DNA of 30,471 nt from Pirellulales bacterium (GTDB lineage Bacteria > Planctomycetota > Planctomycetia > Pirellulales > JAICIG01), in assembly GCA_025924495.1 (NCBI GenBank), contig JAICIG010000027.1:1-30471 (forward strand). Reading direction: 5' to 3'. The notes under the pieces are model-generated. The model saw only the letters and a list, made by a program, of their open reading frames with translations, did not search any database and was not told the origin of the DNA. Shown one piece after another: positions 14,764 through 23,787 of the stretch. The position numbers and the translations under genes were made by a program. Positions within the stretch are counted from its first letter, which is position 1, and the number at the start of each line of letters is the position of its first letter.

Positions 14764-17700
14764 TTACGGCTTCACATAGTATTCCTGCGAGCCGAGGATG
14801 CCAGCCTCGATGATGCTCACCTGGCCTGTCTGCTGCAGCAGATTGCTCCAGTAAGCCAGACCCGCGGCGTCTGCGACGCGATTGAGATAGGCGACATACA
14901 GGTTTTGCACCACAAACTGATTGGCTTCCGCACTGCCGGTCAGAAACGCGGCTGCCGAGGCCCGCGAATTGCCCATAGCCAGATACTGTAGCAAGGCGGC
15001 CAGCGTCTGGCTCTCCGGGGCGCGGCCCAATTCATCCTGAAACAGAGCATTGACGAAGCCCAGGTTAGTTCCCCCGGCCCGCACCTGGAAATACTCTGCC
15101 GAGCCGTAGAACGCGCTCTTGATTTGCGCCTGCGTCCAGCCCGCCTGCAACAGATTGACAAACGCGCCGATCTCCTGGTTGTCTCCCGTTCGGTGCAGCA
15201 GGGTTGTATAGAAGCCGGCGATCACATCGCTAAGCGCCTCGCGGCTGTTGGCGATATCCAGGCTGACTTGCAGGCGAGAAGCGCCGCCGGAAAGGACGCT
15301 AAGCCAGTGAGTGCGCCCGGCTGCGTCGAGGGCGCGGTCCAGCACGCTCATGTAGACCGCGGCCAGGAAGTCCGCATTGTTGTCGGGCGCCACGGGCGTT
15401 TGCCAGGGTCCCAACGTGGCCGTTACATTACTCTGATTCAGGAGCACCAGCGAGGGATTTTGATTGCCCTGGTCGTCGTAGGCGATGGCGTAGGCTTTGC
15501 CGTCGATGAAAATCGGGATGTTGTTGATCTGCTGCTGGTGCAGGAACTGTGCGTATAAGTTCGATGTCTCGCCGGCGGGATAGTAATTGGCGGAATTCTG
15601 CCAGTCAGCCGTGGTGCTGTACTTGTTCGCCACGCCGCGGTTCAGCGCGGCCACGATTTGATTTTCAAGATCGGCCAGGATGGTTTGCTCCGTCGCGGAG
15701 AGGCCTGGCTGCAATTTTGCATCGGTGAACACGCCGTCGTTGCCGAACACCATTTGGCCGGCCGTCTCGCCGGACGATGTCAGCCACTGCATTGCCGGCG
15801 GCTTGCCCGCATACGAAACGGGCGAAAGCGAAGACGACGTTGGCGCGTTTGTGGAGAAGAAGGGCTCATACACGTACAGCGTGATGCCATCGGCCGAATC
15901 GGTAAATTGGATCACGTTGTAAGTATGTGACGAACTATCGCTGCCGGTAGCCGACTTCGTCGTGCGCGTGCTCGTGAACGTGTAGGTGTGATTGCTCACC
16001 GTTGAGGATAACGTCAGATTCGCGGAGCCTGTTTCGAACAGCTTCTGAATGGCAGCATCGAACACGTAGCCCAGAGGGTCGGAGCGGCCGATCGTCATCT
16101 TTCCCGGATTCAGAATGCGCAGCGGCTGCGCAGGATCGGTCGATGTCTGGAGCAGCTCGGCGTACGGGTCGCTTCCGACGGGATGCAGCGTACGGTACTC
16201 GCTGAAGATCGCGTCGCGAGCCACATTTGTCGAAAGCGTGTCGCCGACCGACGTCGATTGATTCACGCCGTTGACATTGTTGATGCCGGTCAGCGTGATC
16301 GGCATGCCAAACTGGTCAACTTGCGAGGTGTTGATGTTCAAGGTCGGCAGCAGGCGAAGGCCGTTTGGCACGCTGTTGTCCGTTCCGCTGGCATCCATCG
16401 TCATCTCGAAGAAGTCGTAAATGCTGCTGGTCGAGGTTGGATCGGGCGTCGTGATGCCGTTCGCAGTAACGACCAGGTGCGGCGGCGTCCCGGCGCCGAG
16501 AATGACCCGCGCCGAGTTCACCGGGATATAGGGAAGCATGAGCTTGCTGATTCCGCCCGAGTCGGCGATCGTGTAGGTTGGCAACACTCCGCCCAGCCCT
16601 AACTTCGAGACGGGCGAGAACTTGCCGCCGCTGCCGTCGGCGTTCGTCGAATCCCAGTAGTAGAATGTCGGCGGATCGGAGGGATTGCTAGGATCGCCCA
16701 CGCTCGACCAGTACATGGCGAACGTGATCGGATCCTGGTTGCCGCTGGTCAACTTGGTCTTGTTGCTGATGTCGTATTCAAATGTTTTGAGATCAGGCTT
16801 GGTATTCGGCGCCTGATAGACGGCGGCGTAGGTGGAATTGAGGATTCCCGTCGTGTCGGCGGCTCCGACGCCGAGCGGGTCGCCCGAGAGCACCGTGCAG
16901 TTGACGAACGACGTATCGGTTTTGCTGGCGTATTGCACGGTCGCCAGGCCGTTGCTCGTCTCGACGAACAAATAGCCGGAAGATGCGAAATCGAGCGTCG
17001 AAACCACGTCCAGGTTGGCGCCGGTAAGAGTGGAGACGACCGGCTTCGAGGTCGTCGTGAAATGCGTGGCGGCGACCTGGGCCGCGGCGACGCTGACGAA
17101 GCTGTCGGTCGCCGCGTTGATCGTCGACGTGCCGGCCGAGTTCGTGACCGTCACGTCGTAGTTGCCCGCCGGAAGCGATGGAGCGGCCACCGTGAGCTGC
17201 GAATCGCTGGACACCTGCAGTCCTGCGCCTGCGGTGGAGGCGTGCGTCGTACGGTTGACGAAATTCACCTGTGTGGCCGAGGTGAAGCTCGAACCGTGGA
17301 CGGTCAGCGTCGTCCCAGCGGAACCAAAAGGAGACACCAGACTTACCGTCGGGGGTACGACAGAGACCACCTGGTAAGTCGCGGTGCTGGATGGCGTCGA
17401 TGAGCCATCGCTGTTGGTGACGATCACGTCGTACGTTCCCAGGGGCAACGCCGGTTGCTGGACTGTAAGTTGAATCTGGGGAATCGTAATGTTGACGCTC
17501 GTACCCGGCGTGCTGGCCGAGGTTGATTGATTCACGAACTGCACGGTGGCGGGGGCGCCCGACGTGCCGAAGTTCTGGCCGTTGATGGTCAGCACGGCGC
17601 CGCCGGCGGGAAGCCCCTCGGGCGGAGAAGGCGCGATGATAACGACCCCGGTCGGGGCGGTCAGCATATTGCGAGACTCTAACTTTTCCACGCACGCGGG

Positions 17701-17784
17701 CACATTTGAAGATGGCAGAGCCCGACGTGGCGACTTACGCCGCGAGGAACGCCCGAACAGGGAAAACAGCGTGGGTTCCGACAT
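14764..17784 (-). CDS. Large secreted protein: IPT/TIG domains, GH64-like beta-1,3-glucanase region, DUF4214 repeats
   Basis: The 1006-residue protein begins with a basic segment and VEKLESRNMLTA (about 33-44), the LESRxL-type N-terminal motif of planctomycete exported proteins. Two IPT/TIG immunoglobulin-like domains follow (about 45-140 and 145-235; LTINGQNFGTSGAPATVQFV and LTVHGSSFTSATQVNFVN). The central part, about 240-790, resembles the GH64/thaumatin-like fold of beta-1,3-glucanases: SARVILGAG, SSIYDFFEMT and NINTSQVDQFGMPITL are the clearest matches, followed by an FSEYRTLHP and DAAIQKLFET section. Residues about 808-1006 are DUF4214 repeats (YMSVLDRALDAAGRTHWLSV, LYVAYLNRVADAAGLAYWSN), seen in surface and adhesion proteins. 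I infer a secreted or cell-surface glucan-binding or glucan-cleaving protein. Catalytic residues were not verified. Confidence 0.65.
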   Translation of the reverse strand: MSEPTLFSLFGRSSRRKSPRRALPSSNVPACVEKLESRNMLTAPTGVVIIAPSPPEGLPAGGAVLTINGQNFGTSGAPATVQFVNQSTSASTPGTSVNITIPQIQLTVQQPALPLGTYDVIVTNSDGSSTPSSTATYQVVSVVPPTVSLVSPFGSAGTTLTVHGSSFTSATQVNFVNRTTHASTAGAGLQVSSDSQLTVAAPSLPAGNYDVTVTNSAGTSTINAATDSFVSVAAAQVAATHFTTTSKPVVSTLTGANLDVVSTLDFASSGYLFVETSNGLATVQYASKTDTSFVNCTVLSGDPLGVGAADTTGILNSTYAAVYQAPNTKPDLKTFEYDISNKTKLTSGNQDPITFAMYWSSVGDPSNPSDPPTFYYWDSTNADGSGGKFSPVSKLGLGGVLPTYTIADSGGISKLMLPYIPVNSARVILGAGTPPHLVVTANGITTPDPTSTSSIYDFFEMTMDASGTDNSVPNGLRLLPTLNINTSQVDQFGMPITLTGINNVNGVNQSTSVGDTLSTNVARDAIFSEYRTLHPVGSDPYAELLQTSTDPAQPLRILNPGKMTIGRSDPLGYVFDAAIQKLFETGSANLTLSSTVSNHTYTFTSTRTTKSATGSDSSSHTYNVIQFTDSADGITLYVYEPFFSTNAPTSSSLSPVSYAGKPPAMQWLTSSGETAGQMVFGNDGVFTDAKLQPGLSATEQTILADLENQIVAALNRGVANKYSTTADWQNSANYYPAGETSNLYAQFLHQQQINNIPIFIDGKAYAIAYDDQGNQNPSLVLLNQSNVTATLGPWQTPVAPDNNADFLAAVYMSVLDRALDAAGRTHWLSVLSGGASRLQVSLDIANSREALSDVIAGFYTTLLHRTGDNQEIGAFVNLLQAGWTQAQIKSAFYGSAEYFQVRAGGTNLGFVNALFQDELGRAPESQTLAALLQYLAMGNSRASAAAFLTGSAEANQFVVQNLYVAYLNRVADAAGLAYWSNLLQQTGQVSIIEAGILGSQEYYVKP

Positions 17785-18295
17785 AGCGGGACTTTCTCGT
17801 CAGCACGGTAGTGGAGAGCTGGAACACGGCGGCGGGCCGTGCCTGAGCCGTAACCATTGCGGAAAATCGGGCAGGATGGCTGATCGGCGGCAAGTAAAAC
17901 GGTTTTGCGTTTTCGGCCGCCTAAACCAGCAAACTGACTCAACACGGCGCGAAGCCCTCGCGCGGAGGGGCGCTTGCTGTCATCTTCGTCATGATCGTGG
18001 CGACCGCTTGAGTTTCGCTGGTCGAAAGACCTAGCCGAGGATCGCCGCCGTTTACTGGGGCGAAAAGGGGTATTCTTGCTCCGAGTGAAAGTCGGCCAGA
18101 GCAAGCCAAGCCCGCGATCGCAGCGCCAGTGATTTCAAGCGGATCCCGAGGGAGCTTTTTTTAAAAGCGCGATGCATGCAAGCGGACATGTGAAAGGCTT
18201 GGGATTCATCGACTAAATTTCTTGCGTCGAATGAAACGCCGCTGATAGGTTGGTGGAGCGTCTCCTTCGCTCGGCCTTCGCATAAGGCGGACATC
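17785..18295. other. Divergent intergenic stretch of 511 bp
   Basis: It separates the start of the secreted protein (minus) from the start of the LRR membrane protein (plus), so both promoters should lie here. I could not pick out a convincing -35/-10 pair on either strand. Short frames present have no motif or start signal. Confidence 0.4.
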
Positions 18296-18910
18296 ATGGC
18301 TATCCATCGCCGGGGGTTCCCATTCAGCGTGCGAAGCTTCCTTATCCTGCTTACGGCGTTCGCCGTGGTGCTCGCGGTGATCGCCAATAGGGCGCGCGAG
18401 CAACGAGAAGCGGTAGCTGCCATCGAGAGAGCGGGAGGCGCGGTTCTTTATTATGGCAGGTTGAACGTGAAGTATTTGGAATTAGACTACGATCAAAATT
18501 TCCTGTTCCATTTGCTTCACACGGCAACTTGTACGACGATCACGAGCGAGGAGCTAACGGATGATATATGTGTGGAAGTTGCGAGACTTCCTCATTTGAG
18601 AATGATCACATTCAATGGGCCGATCACCGACGTCGGCCTGGCTGAATTGACGGCACTGAGAAAGGTCGAGCTTCTCAAGCTTGATGGAACTCAAATCACG
18701 GATGCCGGCGTTTCGCATCTGCAGCGAATGAAAAGCCTTTATCTGCTGGACTTGGGCCAGACGCCAGTGACCGACGCCAACCTGCGTGAATTGGCTCGAT
18801 TGACGAAGTTGCGCGAGCTTTGCATCTCGCGGCGCGGCGTGACCGCTAAGGGACTGGATTACTTCGAGCGGTCATTGCGCAGATGCGAAGTCAAGTTCTC
18901 GCATCGCTAG
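18296..18910 (+). CDS. Single-TM leucine-rich-repeat protein
   Basis: ATG 18296 has AAGGCGG shortly upstream. The 204-residue product starts MAIHRRGFPFSVRSFLILLT and continues AFAVVLAVIANRAREQREA: a basic stretch then one membrane helix (residues 11-30), the standard head of short planctomycete LRR proteins. Residues about 85-190 contain repeats of the ribonuclease-inhibitor-like type (ITDVGLAELTALRKVELLKL, ITDAGVSHLQRMKSLYLLDL, VTDANLRELARLTKLRELCI). It probably displays its repeats on the outside of the cytoplasmic membrane for protein binding. There is no enzymatic domain. It is transcribed alone, away from the secreted glucanase-like gene. Confidence 0.7.
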   Translation: MAIHRRGFPFSVRSFLILLTAFAVVLAVIANRAREQREAVAAIERAGGAVLYYGRLNVKYLELDYDQNFLFHLLHTATCTTITSEELTDDICVEVARLPHLRMITFNGPITDVGLAELTALRKVELLKLDGTQITDAGVSHLQRMKSLYLLDLGQTPVTDANLRELARLTKLRELCISRRGVTAKGLDYFERSLRRCEVKFSHR

Positions 18911-19055
18911 ATTTTTAAGCTGATTACAGGCCGCTTGCTTTGTTGCCTGCGAAGAAGCAGTACACTACTTGCTGCCGCCGCTTTCCAAAAGATATTGAAG
19001 CGCTGCCGCGAGCGCTCCGCGAGAGCGGCGGCGTTCTGCATCCCGCGAAGAAGCC

Positions 19056-19853
19056 ATGACCGATAAGGACGCACGCCGGCAGTTGGATGAATTGGGCTAT
19101 GTGCTATTGCCCGGCGTGATGGGCGACGGTCTGCGGCAGAGATTGCACGACGCGGTCGAGCAGTTGTTCGCCAGTGAAGGCGAAGCGGCTGGGGCCGAGT
19201 TCAAAACCGAGCGCGGCGCCCGCCGCTTAGCGAATCTGGTCAACAAGGGCGAGGTCTTTCGCGAGATTGTCCTTCACTCCGCCGTTTTTCCGCTGGTAGA
19301 GCATGTGCTGCAAGGGAGCGTCAAGCTGAGCAGCTTGAACGCGCGGTCGGCCGATCCGGGTTGGGACAAGCCGCAGCCGTTGCATTGCGATATGGGCGCC
19401 CTGCCCGACGAACGCGGCGCCTGGGTCTGCAATACGGTTTGGATGCTGGACGACTTCACCGAGCGCAATGGCGCGCTGCGCGTGATCCCTCGCTCGCATC
19501 GCTGGAACCGTCTACCGCAGGACGCGCTCGAAGATCTCTTTGCGGATCATCCGCAGCAGCGCGTGGTCACTGGCACGGCCGGGTCAGTGATCGTCATGAA
19601 TGCTCATCTTTGGCACGGCGGCCTGGCCAACAAGACGCTGCGTCCGCGGACCGCCATACACGCCTTTTACTGTCGCCGCGACAAACCGCAGCAACAATAT
19701 CAGAAGCAACTGCTCGACGCCGATCTACAAGCGTCGCTCGCCCCTGAGCTGCGCACATTGCTGGCGCTGGACGACAAATTGAATGACGAACTTTCCCAGC
19801 GAGACGTCGTGCGGAGCGGATTTCTTACCGCATTGCCATCGCGTCGGGAGTGA
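19056..19853 (+). CDS. Phytanoyl-CoA dioxygenase (PhyH) family protein
   Basis: The 265-residue protein matches PhyH-type Fe(II)/2-oxoglutarate dioxygenases: an opening LDELGYVLLPGVMG, the iron-binding PLHCDMGA (H110 and D112 as HxD), NTVWMLDDFTERNGALRVIP followed by RSHRW, GSVIVMNAHLWHGGLANKT (H187 as the distal ligand), and an arginine (R196 or R198) downstream for 2-oxoglutarate. All three metal ligands are present, so it is probably active as a hydroxylase or halogenase-type oxygenase. The NGALRVIPRSH segment is a very characteristic PhyH signature. Substrate is unknown; it is not in an obvious operon. The start ATG 19056 has only a weak GAAG upstream. Confidence 0.8.
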   Translation: MTDKDARRQLDELGYVLLPGVMGDGLRQRLHDAVEQLFASEGEAAGAEFKTERGARRLANLVNKGEVFREIVLHSAVFPLVEHVLQGSVKLSSLNARSADPGWDKPQPLHCDMGALPDERGAWVCNTVWMLDDFTERNGALRVIPRSHRWNRLPQDALEDLFADHPQQRVVTGTAGSVIVMNAHLWHGGLANKTLRPRTAIHAFYCRRDKPQQQYQKQLLDADLQASLAPELRTLLALDDKLNDELSQRDVVRSGFLTALPSRRE

Positions 19854-20060
19854 ACCGCTAAGGTTTGTTGCTTCCACTATTGCGGCGCCTTGCCCTGGAG
19901 CAAGGTGAGACCCAGTCGCCCTTTGTCCTTGGCAACGGGTGGCGACGACGGCGGTCGTCCCGCGGCGGTATTTTAGGAAGGCGGCTCAAGCTCTGCCTGC
20001 GGCACAACCGATACCATCGGAAGATTCGACGGGATCCGGCCCGCCATGCAGAGCGACACG

Positions 20061-20915
20061 ATGCGCTTGAGTTTATTCGCAATAATAGCGCTCGCGACTC
20101 TGGCCGGCTGTACGAGCGACCGCCTCCGGCAACGCACCGTCAATCAAGGGGGCACATTACCCGAGCTGCAATACCAGCAGATCCTCGACAATCTCGCGCT
20201 TTTCTCGGCCAACCCTGCGGCGCTTCCCTGGCACATCAACTTGCGGGAAGGGACAACGCAGATCACCGACTCGGCCACCGTTGGCGCTGCCGTGGATTTG
20301 GGGCCGCCGACCGAAACGCTGCCGCAGGTCTTCGGATCGCGCACGGCCGTCTCGCAGTGGGGCGGCTCGCCCGTCATCGACACGCTGGAGTTAAGGCTGC
20401 TGCGCATCGCGTATCGTCGCGCTCACGGATCGCCCGAAATGCCCAGCCCCGAGTTGCTCGATGAACTGGCGCATGAGCTGAAGAACCAGGTTGCCCTGAA
20501 CACCGACCTCCGCGACGAATCGGAACTGTTCTACGATCGCTACGCGCACTTGTCCGAGGGCAATGTGCGGCACAACAACGCGGAGATCGTCACCGCCAAC
20601 GACGAATCGTTTCTCTCCAAGGGCGGAGCTAAGTCACCGCTAGCGCGTGACGTAAGCCGGCAAGTCGCGATCATCTAGCGCGAACTGGGCCGGATTGGTC
20701 CGGGGTGGTTCCGCGTCGGCGGAAAGCGGGATGTTCCGAAGGATGCTTGCTATGTCGGACGGTACTGCGACCGCTGGGTCTGGGTTTCACGCGAGGGACT
20801 CGAGGGACTGACGGAATTTACGCTGACCGTGATGAAGCTTTCCACGCTCGTCAAAGAAACGCAGACGCTCATCAATCCCGGCAACGTAAAGTTCTCGCCC
20901 GGCGACCGAGGGTAG
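20061..20915 (+). pseudogene. Lipoprotein gene interrupted by an in-frame amber codon
   Basis: ATG 20061 gives MRLSLFAIIALATLAGCTSD: a signal sequence with an LAGC lipobox, so an exported lipoprotein (an in-frame ATG at 20046 adds five residues). The frame runs 205 codons, to DVSRQVAII, and meets TAG at 20676-20678. Without any frame change it resumes as RELGRIGPGWFRVGGKRDVP, KDACYVGRYCDRWVWVSREG, LEGLTEFTLTVMKLSTLVKE and ends at TAG 20913-20915. The resumed part fits the C-terminus of a planctomycete hypothetical lipoprotein family, which as I remember it reads GWFxVGxKxDVPKxACYVGHY. A single CAG-to-TAG change would explain it. The product is either truncated at 205 residues or made by readthrough. 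Confidence 0.65.
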
Positions 20916-21182
20916 CCGATGCGCTGCCGCTGGCGCACGGCGACGCGGCACACGAACAAAGCCGACGCCTGAGCGAAGGCACGCTTCCGTATTGGCGTTT
21001 CCCTCTTATTTTGTGGGGCTTTGTGACGGGCGGGTGCTCAACCGTTACATCAGGCGGTCTGTTATAAATCTGTTGGCGTCAAGTTGTTCTGACTTGGGCA
21101 AGCCCGAATTTGCAGGGAGTCGCGGTCGCGAAGGCGCCGGCAGCGATTTGCCGCGGAATGACTCTGCACCCGTGTCGTCTTT

Positions 21183-21680
21183 ATGACAATGGAACCTCAG
21201 GAATTTGCCCGACTGATCGACGCCAGCGCAGCGCCGCTGGTGCTATATGCGAGGCAATGGTGCGGCGCTCCTGAGGATGTCGTGCAAGAGGCGTTTATCA
21301 AGCTGGTTTGCCAAAGGCGGATGCCGGAAGACGTTCTCGCCTGGCTTTACCGGGTGGTTCGCAACGCGGCGATTGATGCGGGCAAGACGGCCCGGCGGAG
21401 GCGGCAGCGGGAATCGTCGGTTGCCCGACCCGAGCGCTGGTTCGTCGAGGATGAGATCGATGGCCTCGATGCCGAGGCGGCGGTGGCTGCACTGGAGCTG
21501 ATCGCTGGCGAGAACCGCGAGGTCATCGTGGCGCGGCACTGGGGCGGTTTGAGTTTCGAACAAATCGCGGCGGTGGTCGGATGTTCGGCCAGCACCGCAT
21601 TCCGGCGATATTCGGCCGGCATTGAAGAATTGCGCAAGCAACTGAGGATTACATGTCCGAACCGCTCATCGAACGCCTAA
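21183..21680 (+). CDS. ECF-type RNA polymerase sigma factor
   Basis: The 165-residue protein has sigma region 2 (APEDVVQEAFIKLVCQRRMP, residues 29-48, then LAWLYRVVRNAAIDAGKTAR) and region 4 with a helix-turn-helix (NREVIVARHWGGLSFEQIAA, VVGCSASTAFRRYSAGIEEL). There is no region 3, as expected for ECF sigma factors, and the length is typical. The start may be ATG 21183 or ATG 21189. It overlaps the next gene by 28 bp, so the two are translationally linked. The likely job is to direct transcription in response to an envelope signal relayed through the membrane partner; the regulon is not visible here beyond the operon itself. Confidence 0.8.
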   Translation: MTMEPQEFARLIDASAAPLVLYARQWCGAPEDVVQEAFIKLVCQRRMPEDVLAWLYRVVRNAAIDAGKTARRRRQRESSVARPERWFVEDEIDGLDAEAAVAALELIAGENREVIVARHWGGLSFEQIAAVVGCSASTAFRRYSAGIEELRKQLRITCPNRSSNA

Positions 21681-22078
21681 GCCGTTTTACGCCTGATGCA
21701 GGCGGCCTCGACCGCGATGCATTGTTGTTTGCCGCCGGCCGGCGGTCGGCCCGACCGAATCGCGGTTGGAAGCGTGTTTCGGCCGTTCTGGCCGGCACTC
21801 AACTGTTAGCGTTGGTGTTGCTGTGGCCGCACCCGAACGGTTTGCCGCACGGCAAGGAAGGCCTGATCGCCGGAAAGCGGTCGCCAGCCAGACCCCTTGA
21901 GCAGAGACCGGCAGCGTCCCCGACGGGCCCCGATACGAAGGACCGCAATATATGGTCTGTCTGCCAAGAGGTGGATGACGTCCAACTGGAAGACCGTGTC
22001 GCCGAGCACGTCGTGTTGATGGAAAGCGAGCCCGTCCTGCGGGCCTTCGGTCCGCCGCCCGACTCGATCTTGAATTAG
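21653..22078 (+). CDS. Single-TM protein, probable anti-sigma partner
   Basis: The 141-residue product has a cytoplasmic N-terminus (MSEPLIERLSRFTPDAGGLD), one membrane helix (about residues 43-58, VSAVLAGTQLLALVLLW), and an external low-complexity, Pro-rich tail. This layout and the 28-bp overlap with the sigma gene fit a planctomycete anti-sigma factor, although no ZAS zinc motif is present and no family is recognised by sequence. The gene is 51 bp upstream of a predicted exported protein, to which the GC-rich palindrome GCCCGCGCGGGC (22081-22092) is adjacent. Confidence 0.6.
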   Translation: MSEPLIERLSRFTPDAGGLDRDALLFAAGRRSARPNRGWKRVSAVLAGTQLLALVLLWPHPNGLPHGKEGLIAGKRSPARPLEQRPAASPTGPDTKDRNIWSVCQEVDDVQLEDRVAEHVVLMESEPVLRAFGPPPDSILN

Positions 22079-22129
22079 GCGCCCGCGCGGGCGTTGCTCG
22101 TCTGTTTTTCTTTTTGCCCAGGAGGTCCC

Positions 22130-23503
22130 ATGTACCGAACTATCGTTTCGTTGGCGGCGCTGGCCGCCCTAGCGGTGCCAACACGCGCGGAAGACGTAAA
22201 AAAACCGAAGGAGACGCTCGTCCGTTTGACCGTCTCGGCCGCGGCGGTCCCGCAGCCCGCGCTCAAGCACGTGCTCTTGCCCGAGTTCAGGGACCTGAAC
22301 CCCGGCAATCCGATCCAGAACTACATGAAGTGCTTCATGGAGCGCGAAAAGTTCTTCATCGACAAGGACGAGGTCGATCGCCGCGAAAAGCTGCTGGCCA
22401 TGCCGTTGGCTGAGTTTCCCGCGAGCGACCTGCAAGCCTACGGCGGCTCGGCGCTGCGCCAGGCCGATTGGGCAGCGCGGCTCGACAACGCCGACTGGCA
22501 AATGTTGCTGCAAATGAAGGCCGACGGCATCCGGCTGTTGATCCCCGACGTGCAGGAAATGCGCGTGCTGGCCAAGGCGCTCAAGGTGCGCTGCCGGGCA
22601 GAAGTGGCGGCGGGCCGAATTGATGCGGCATTGAGGACTGAGCAAACGATGTTCGCCATGTCTCAACATCTGGGCGAGCATCTGACTCTGATCGGCGAAC
22701 TCGTCGGCGTGGCCATCGCCCAGGGAGCGCTCGATCCGCTGGAAGAGATGCTCGAGCGCCCCGATTGCCCCAATCTCTACTGGGCATTGACCTATTTGCC
22801 TTCCCCCTTGATCCCGATCGACAAGTGCGCCCAAGGCGAGCGGATTTGGGTCAAGCCGGCGTTTGGCGACCTGGATGAGTCTGCGGCGATGAGCGCCGAA
22901 CAACTCGAGCCGGCGATCGAATCCTTGAGTTTGCTGGCCGAAGGGGGCAGAGCCATGCCCAAGGGCGGATTGCGGGCCTGGCTCTCCGAGCACGCAGCCG
23001 ACGAGAAGGCCATGAACGAAGCGCGACAGCATCTTGTTGAAAGCGGCATCTCCGAAGACCGTTTGCAGACGTTTCCGGCGGAGCAGGTGCTGCTGCTCGA
23101 CGAGTGGCGTAAGAGCCTGGAAAGTCACGACGACGTCATCAAGCTCTGCTTCCTGCCCGTCTGGCAGATCGACGATCACATTGCACAACATCGGGCCAAG
23201 GGTCCAATCGTGTTCGACTTGGCGCCCGCCATCGAAAGAGTTTTGCACCGTCGGGCGGTTCTCGATCAGCGGATCGCGATCTTGCGTCACGTCGAATCGC
23301 TGAGGCTCTATGCCGCCGAGCACGGCAAGTTTCCGGCAACGCTAGCCGAACTCTGGACGCCGCTGCCGGTCGACCCGATGAATGGACAGCCGCTGCAATA
23401 TGAATCCGACGGCACGACGGCCCACCTGCGCGGAAGCGCACCCAAGGGCGAAGAGCAAAACGCCGCCTTCCATCTGCATTACGAGATCACACTGCGGAAA
23501 TAG
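22130..23503 (+). CDS. Predicted exported planctomycete hypothetical protein
   Basis: ATG 22130 has AGGAGG a few bases upstream; a frame opening at 22094 is rejected for that reason. The 457-residue product begins MYRTIVSLAALAALAVPTRA, a signal peptide with cleavage before EDVKK. The body is helical. The last third (ILRHVESLRLYAAEHGKFPA, TLAELWTPLPVDPMNGQPLQ, YESDG) matches a recurring C-terminal pattern of planctomycete hypothetical proteins that follow ECF sigma genes. No catalytic motif was seen. As third gene of the sigma operon it may be the output or the sensed component of that system; this is inference from position only. Confidence 0.65.
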   Translation: MYRTIVSLAALAALAVPTRAEDVKKPKETLVRLTVSAAAVPQPALKHVLLPEFRDLNPGNPIQNYMKCFMEREKFFIDKDEVDRREKLLAMPLAEFPASDLQAYGGSALRQADWAARLDNADWQMLLQMKADGIRLLIPDVQEMRVLAKALKVRCRAEVAAGRIDAALRTEQTMFAMSQHLGEHLTLIGELVGVAIAQGALDPLEEMLERPDCPNLYWALTYLPSPLIPIDKCAQGERIWVKPAFGDLDESAAMSAEQLEPAIESLSLLAEGGRAMPKGGLRAWLSEHAADEKAMNEARQHLVESGISEDRLQTFPAEQVLLLDEWRKSLESHDDVIKLCFLPVWQIDDHIAQHRAKGPIVFDLAPAIERVLHRRAVLDQRIAILRHVESLRLYAAEHGKFPATLAELWTPLPVDPMNGQPLQYESDGTTAHLRGSAPKGEEQNAAFHLHYEITLRK

Positions 23504-23568
23504 ACACGCGGCAGATTTTGGAGGTGAAGCACAAGGCGACACGGCTCGCGGTTTCCGAAACGACAGAT

Positions 23569-23600
23569 CCGTCTTGCCGACCTGGACGCCGGCAAGACGG
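23569..23600. terminator. 11-bp hairpin after the sigma operon
   Basis: CCGTCTTGCCG (23569-23579), a 10-base loop and CGGCAAGACGG (23590-23600) pair perfectly, 66 bp after the stop at 23503. No T-run follows on either strand, so it could be a Rho-assisted terminator or an RNA-stabilising hairpin. The remaining 23601-23787 holds nothing recognisable. Confidence 0.45.
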
Positions 23601-23787
23601 CGTGGAGAGATTCAGGCCGTCAGGAAACGGTCGTCGAAGATGCTGCGGAGGCCCATTCGTTTTCCGCATGCAGCATCAGGCGGTTGAACCGCCTGGCGAT
23701 AATGGCGAAAGGCCGCGCCGCCCGTCTTGGGCTTGTAGTCAAGCGATTGAATCTTGCACTTTGCGCGATTGACGACTGCTTGAGCGC

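Noticed and set aside
22169..23323. 384-residue minus-strand frame opposite the exported protein
   Set aside because: Antisense shadow: no start signal, no motif, and the plus strand carries a signal peptide and AGGAGG.
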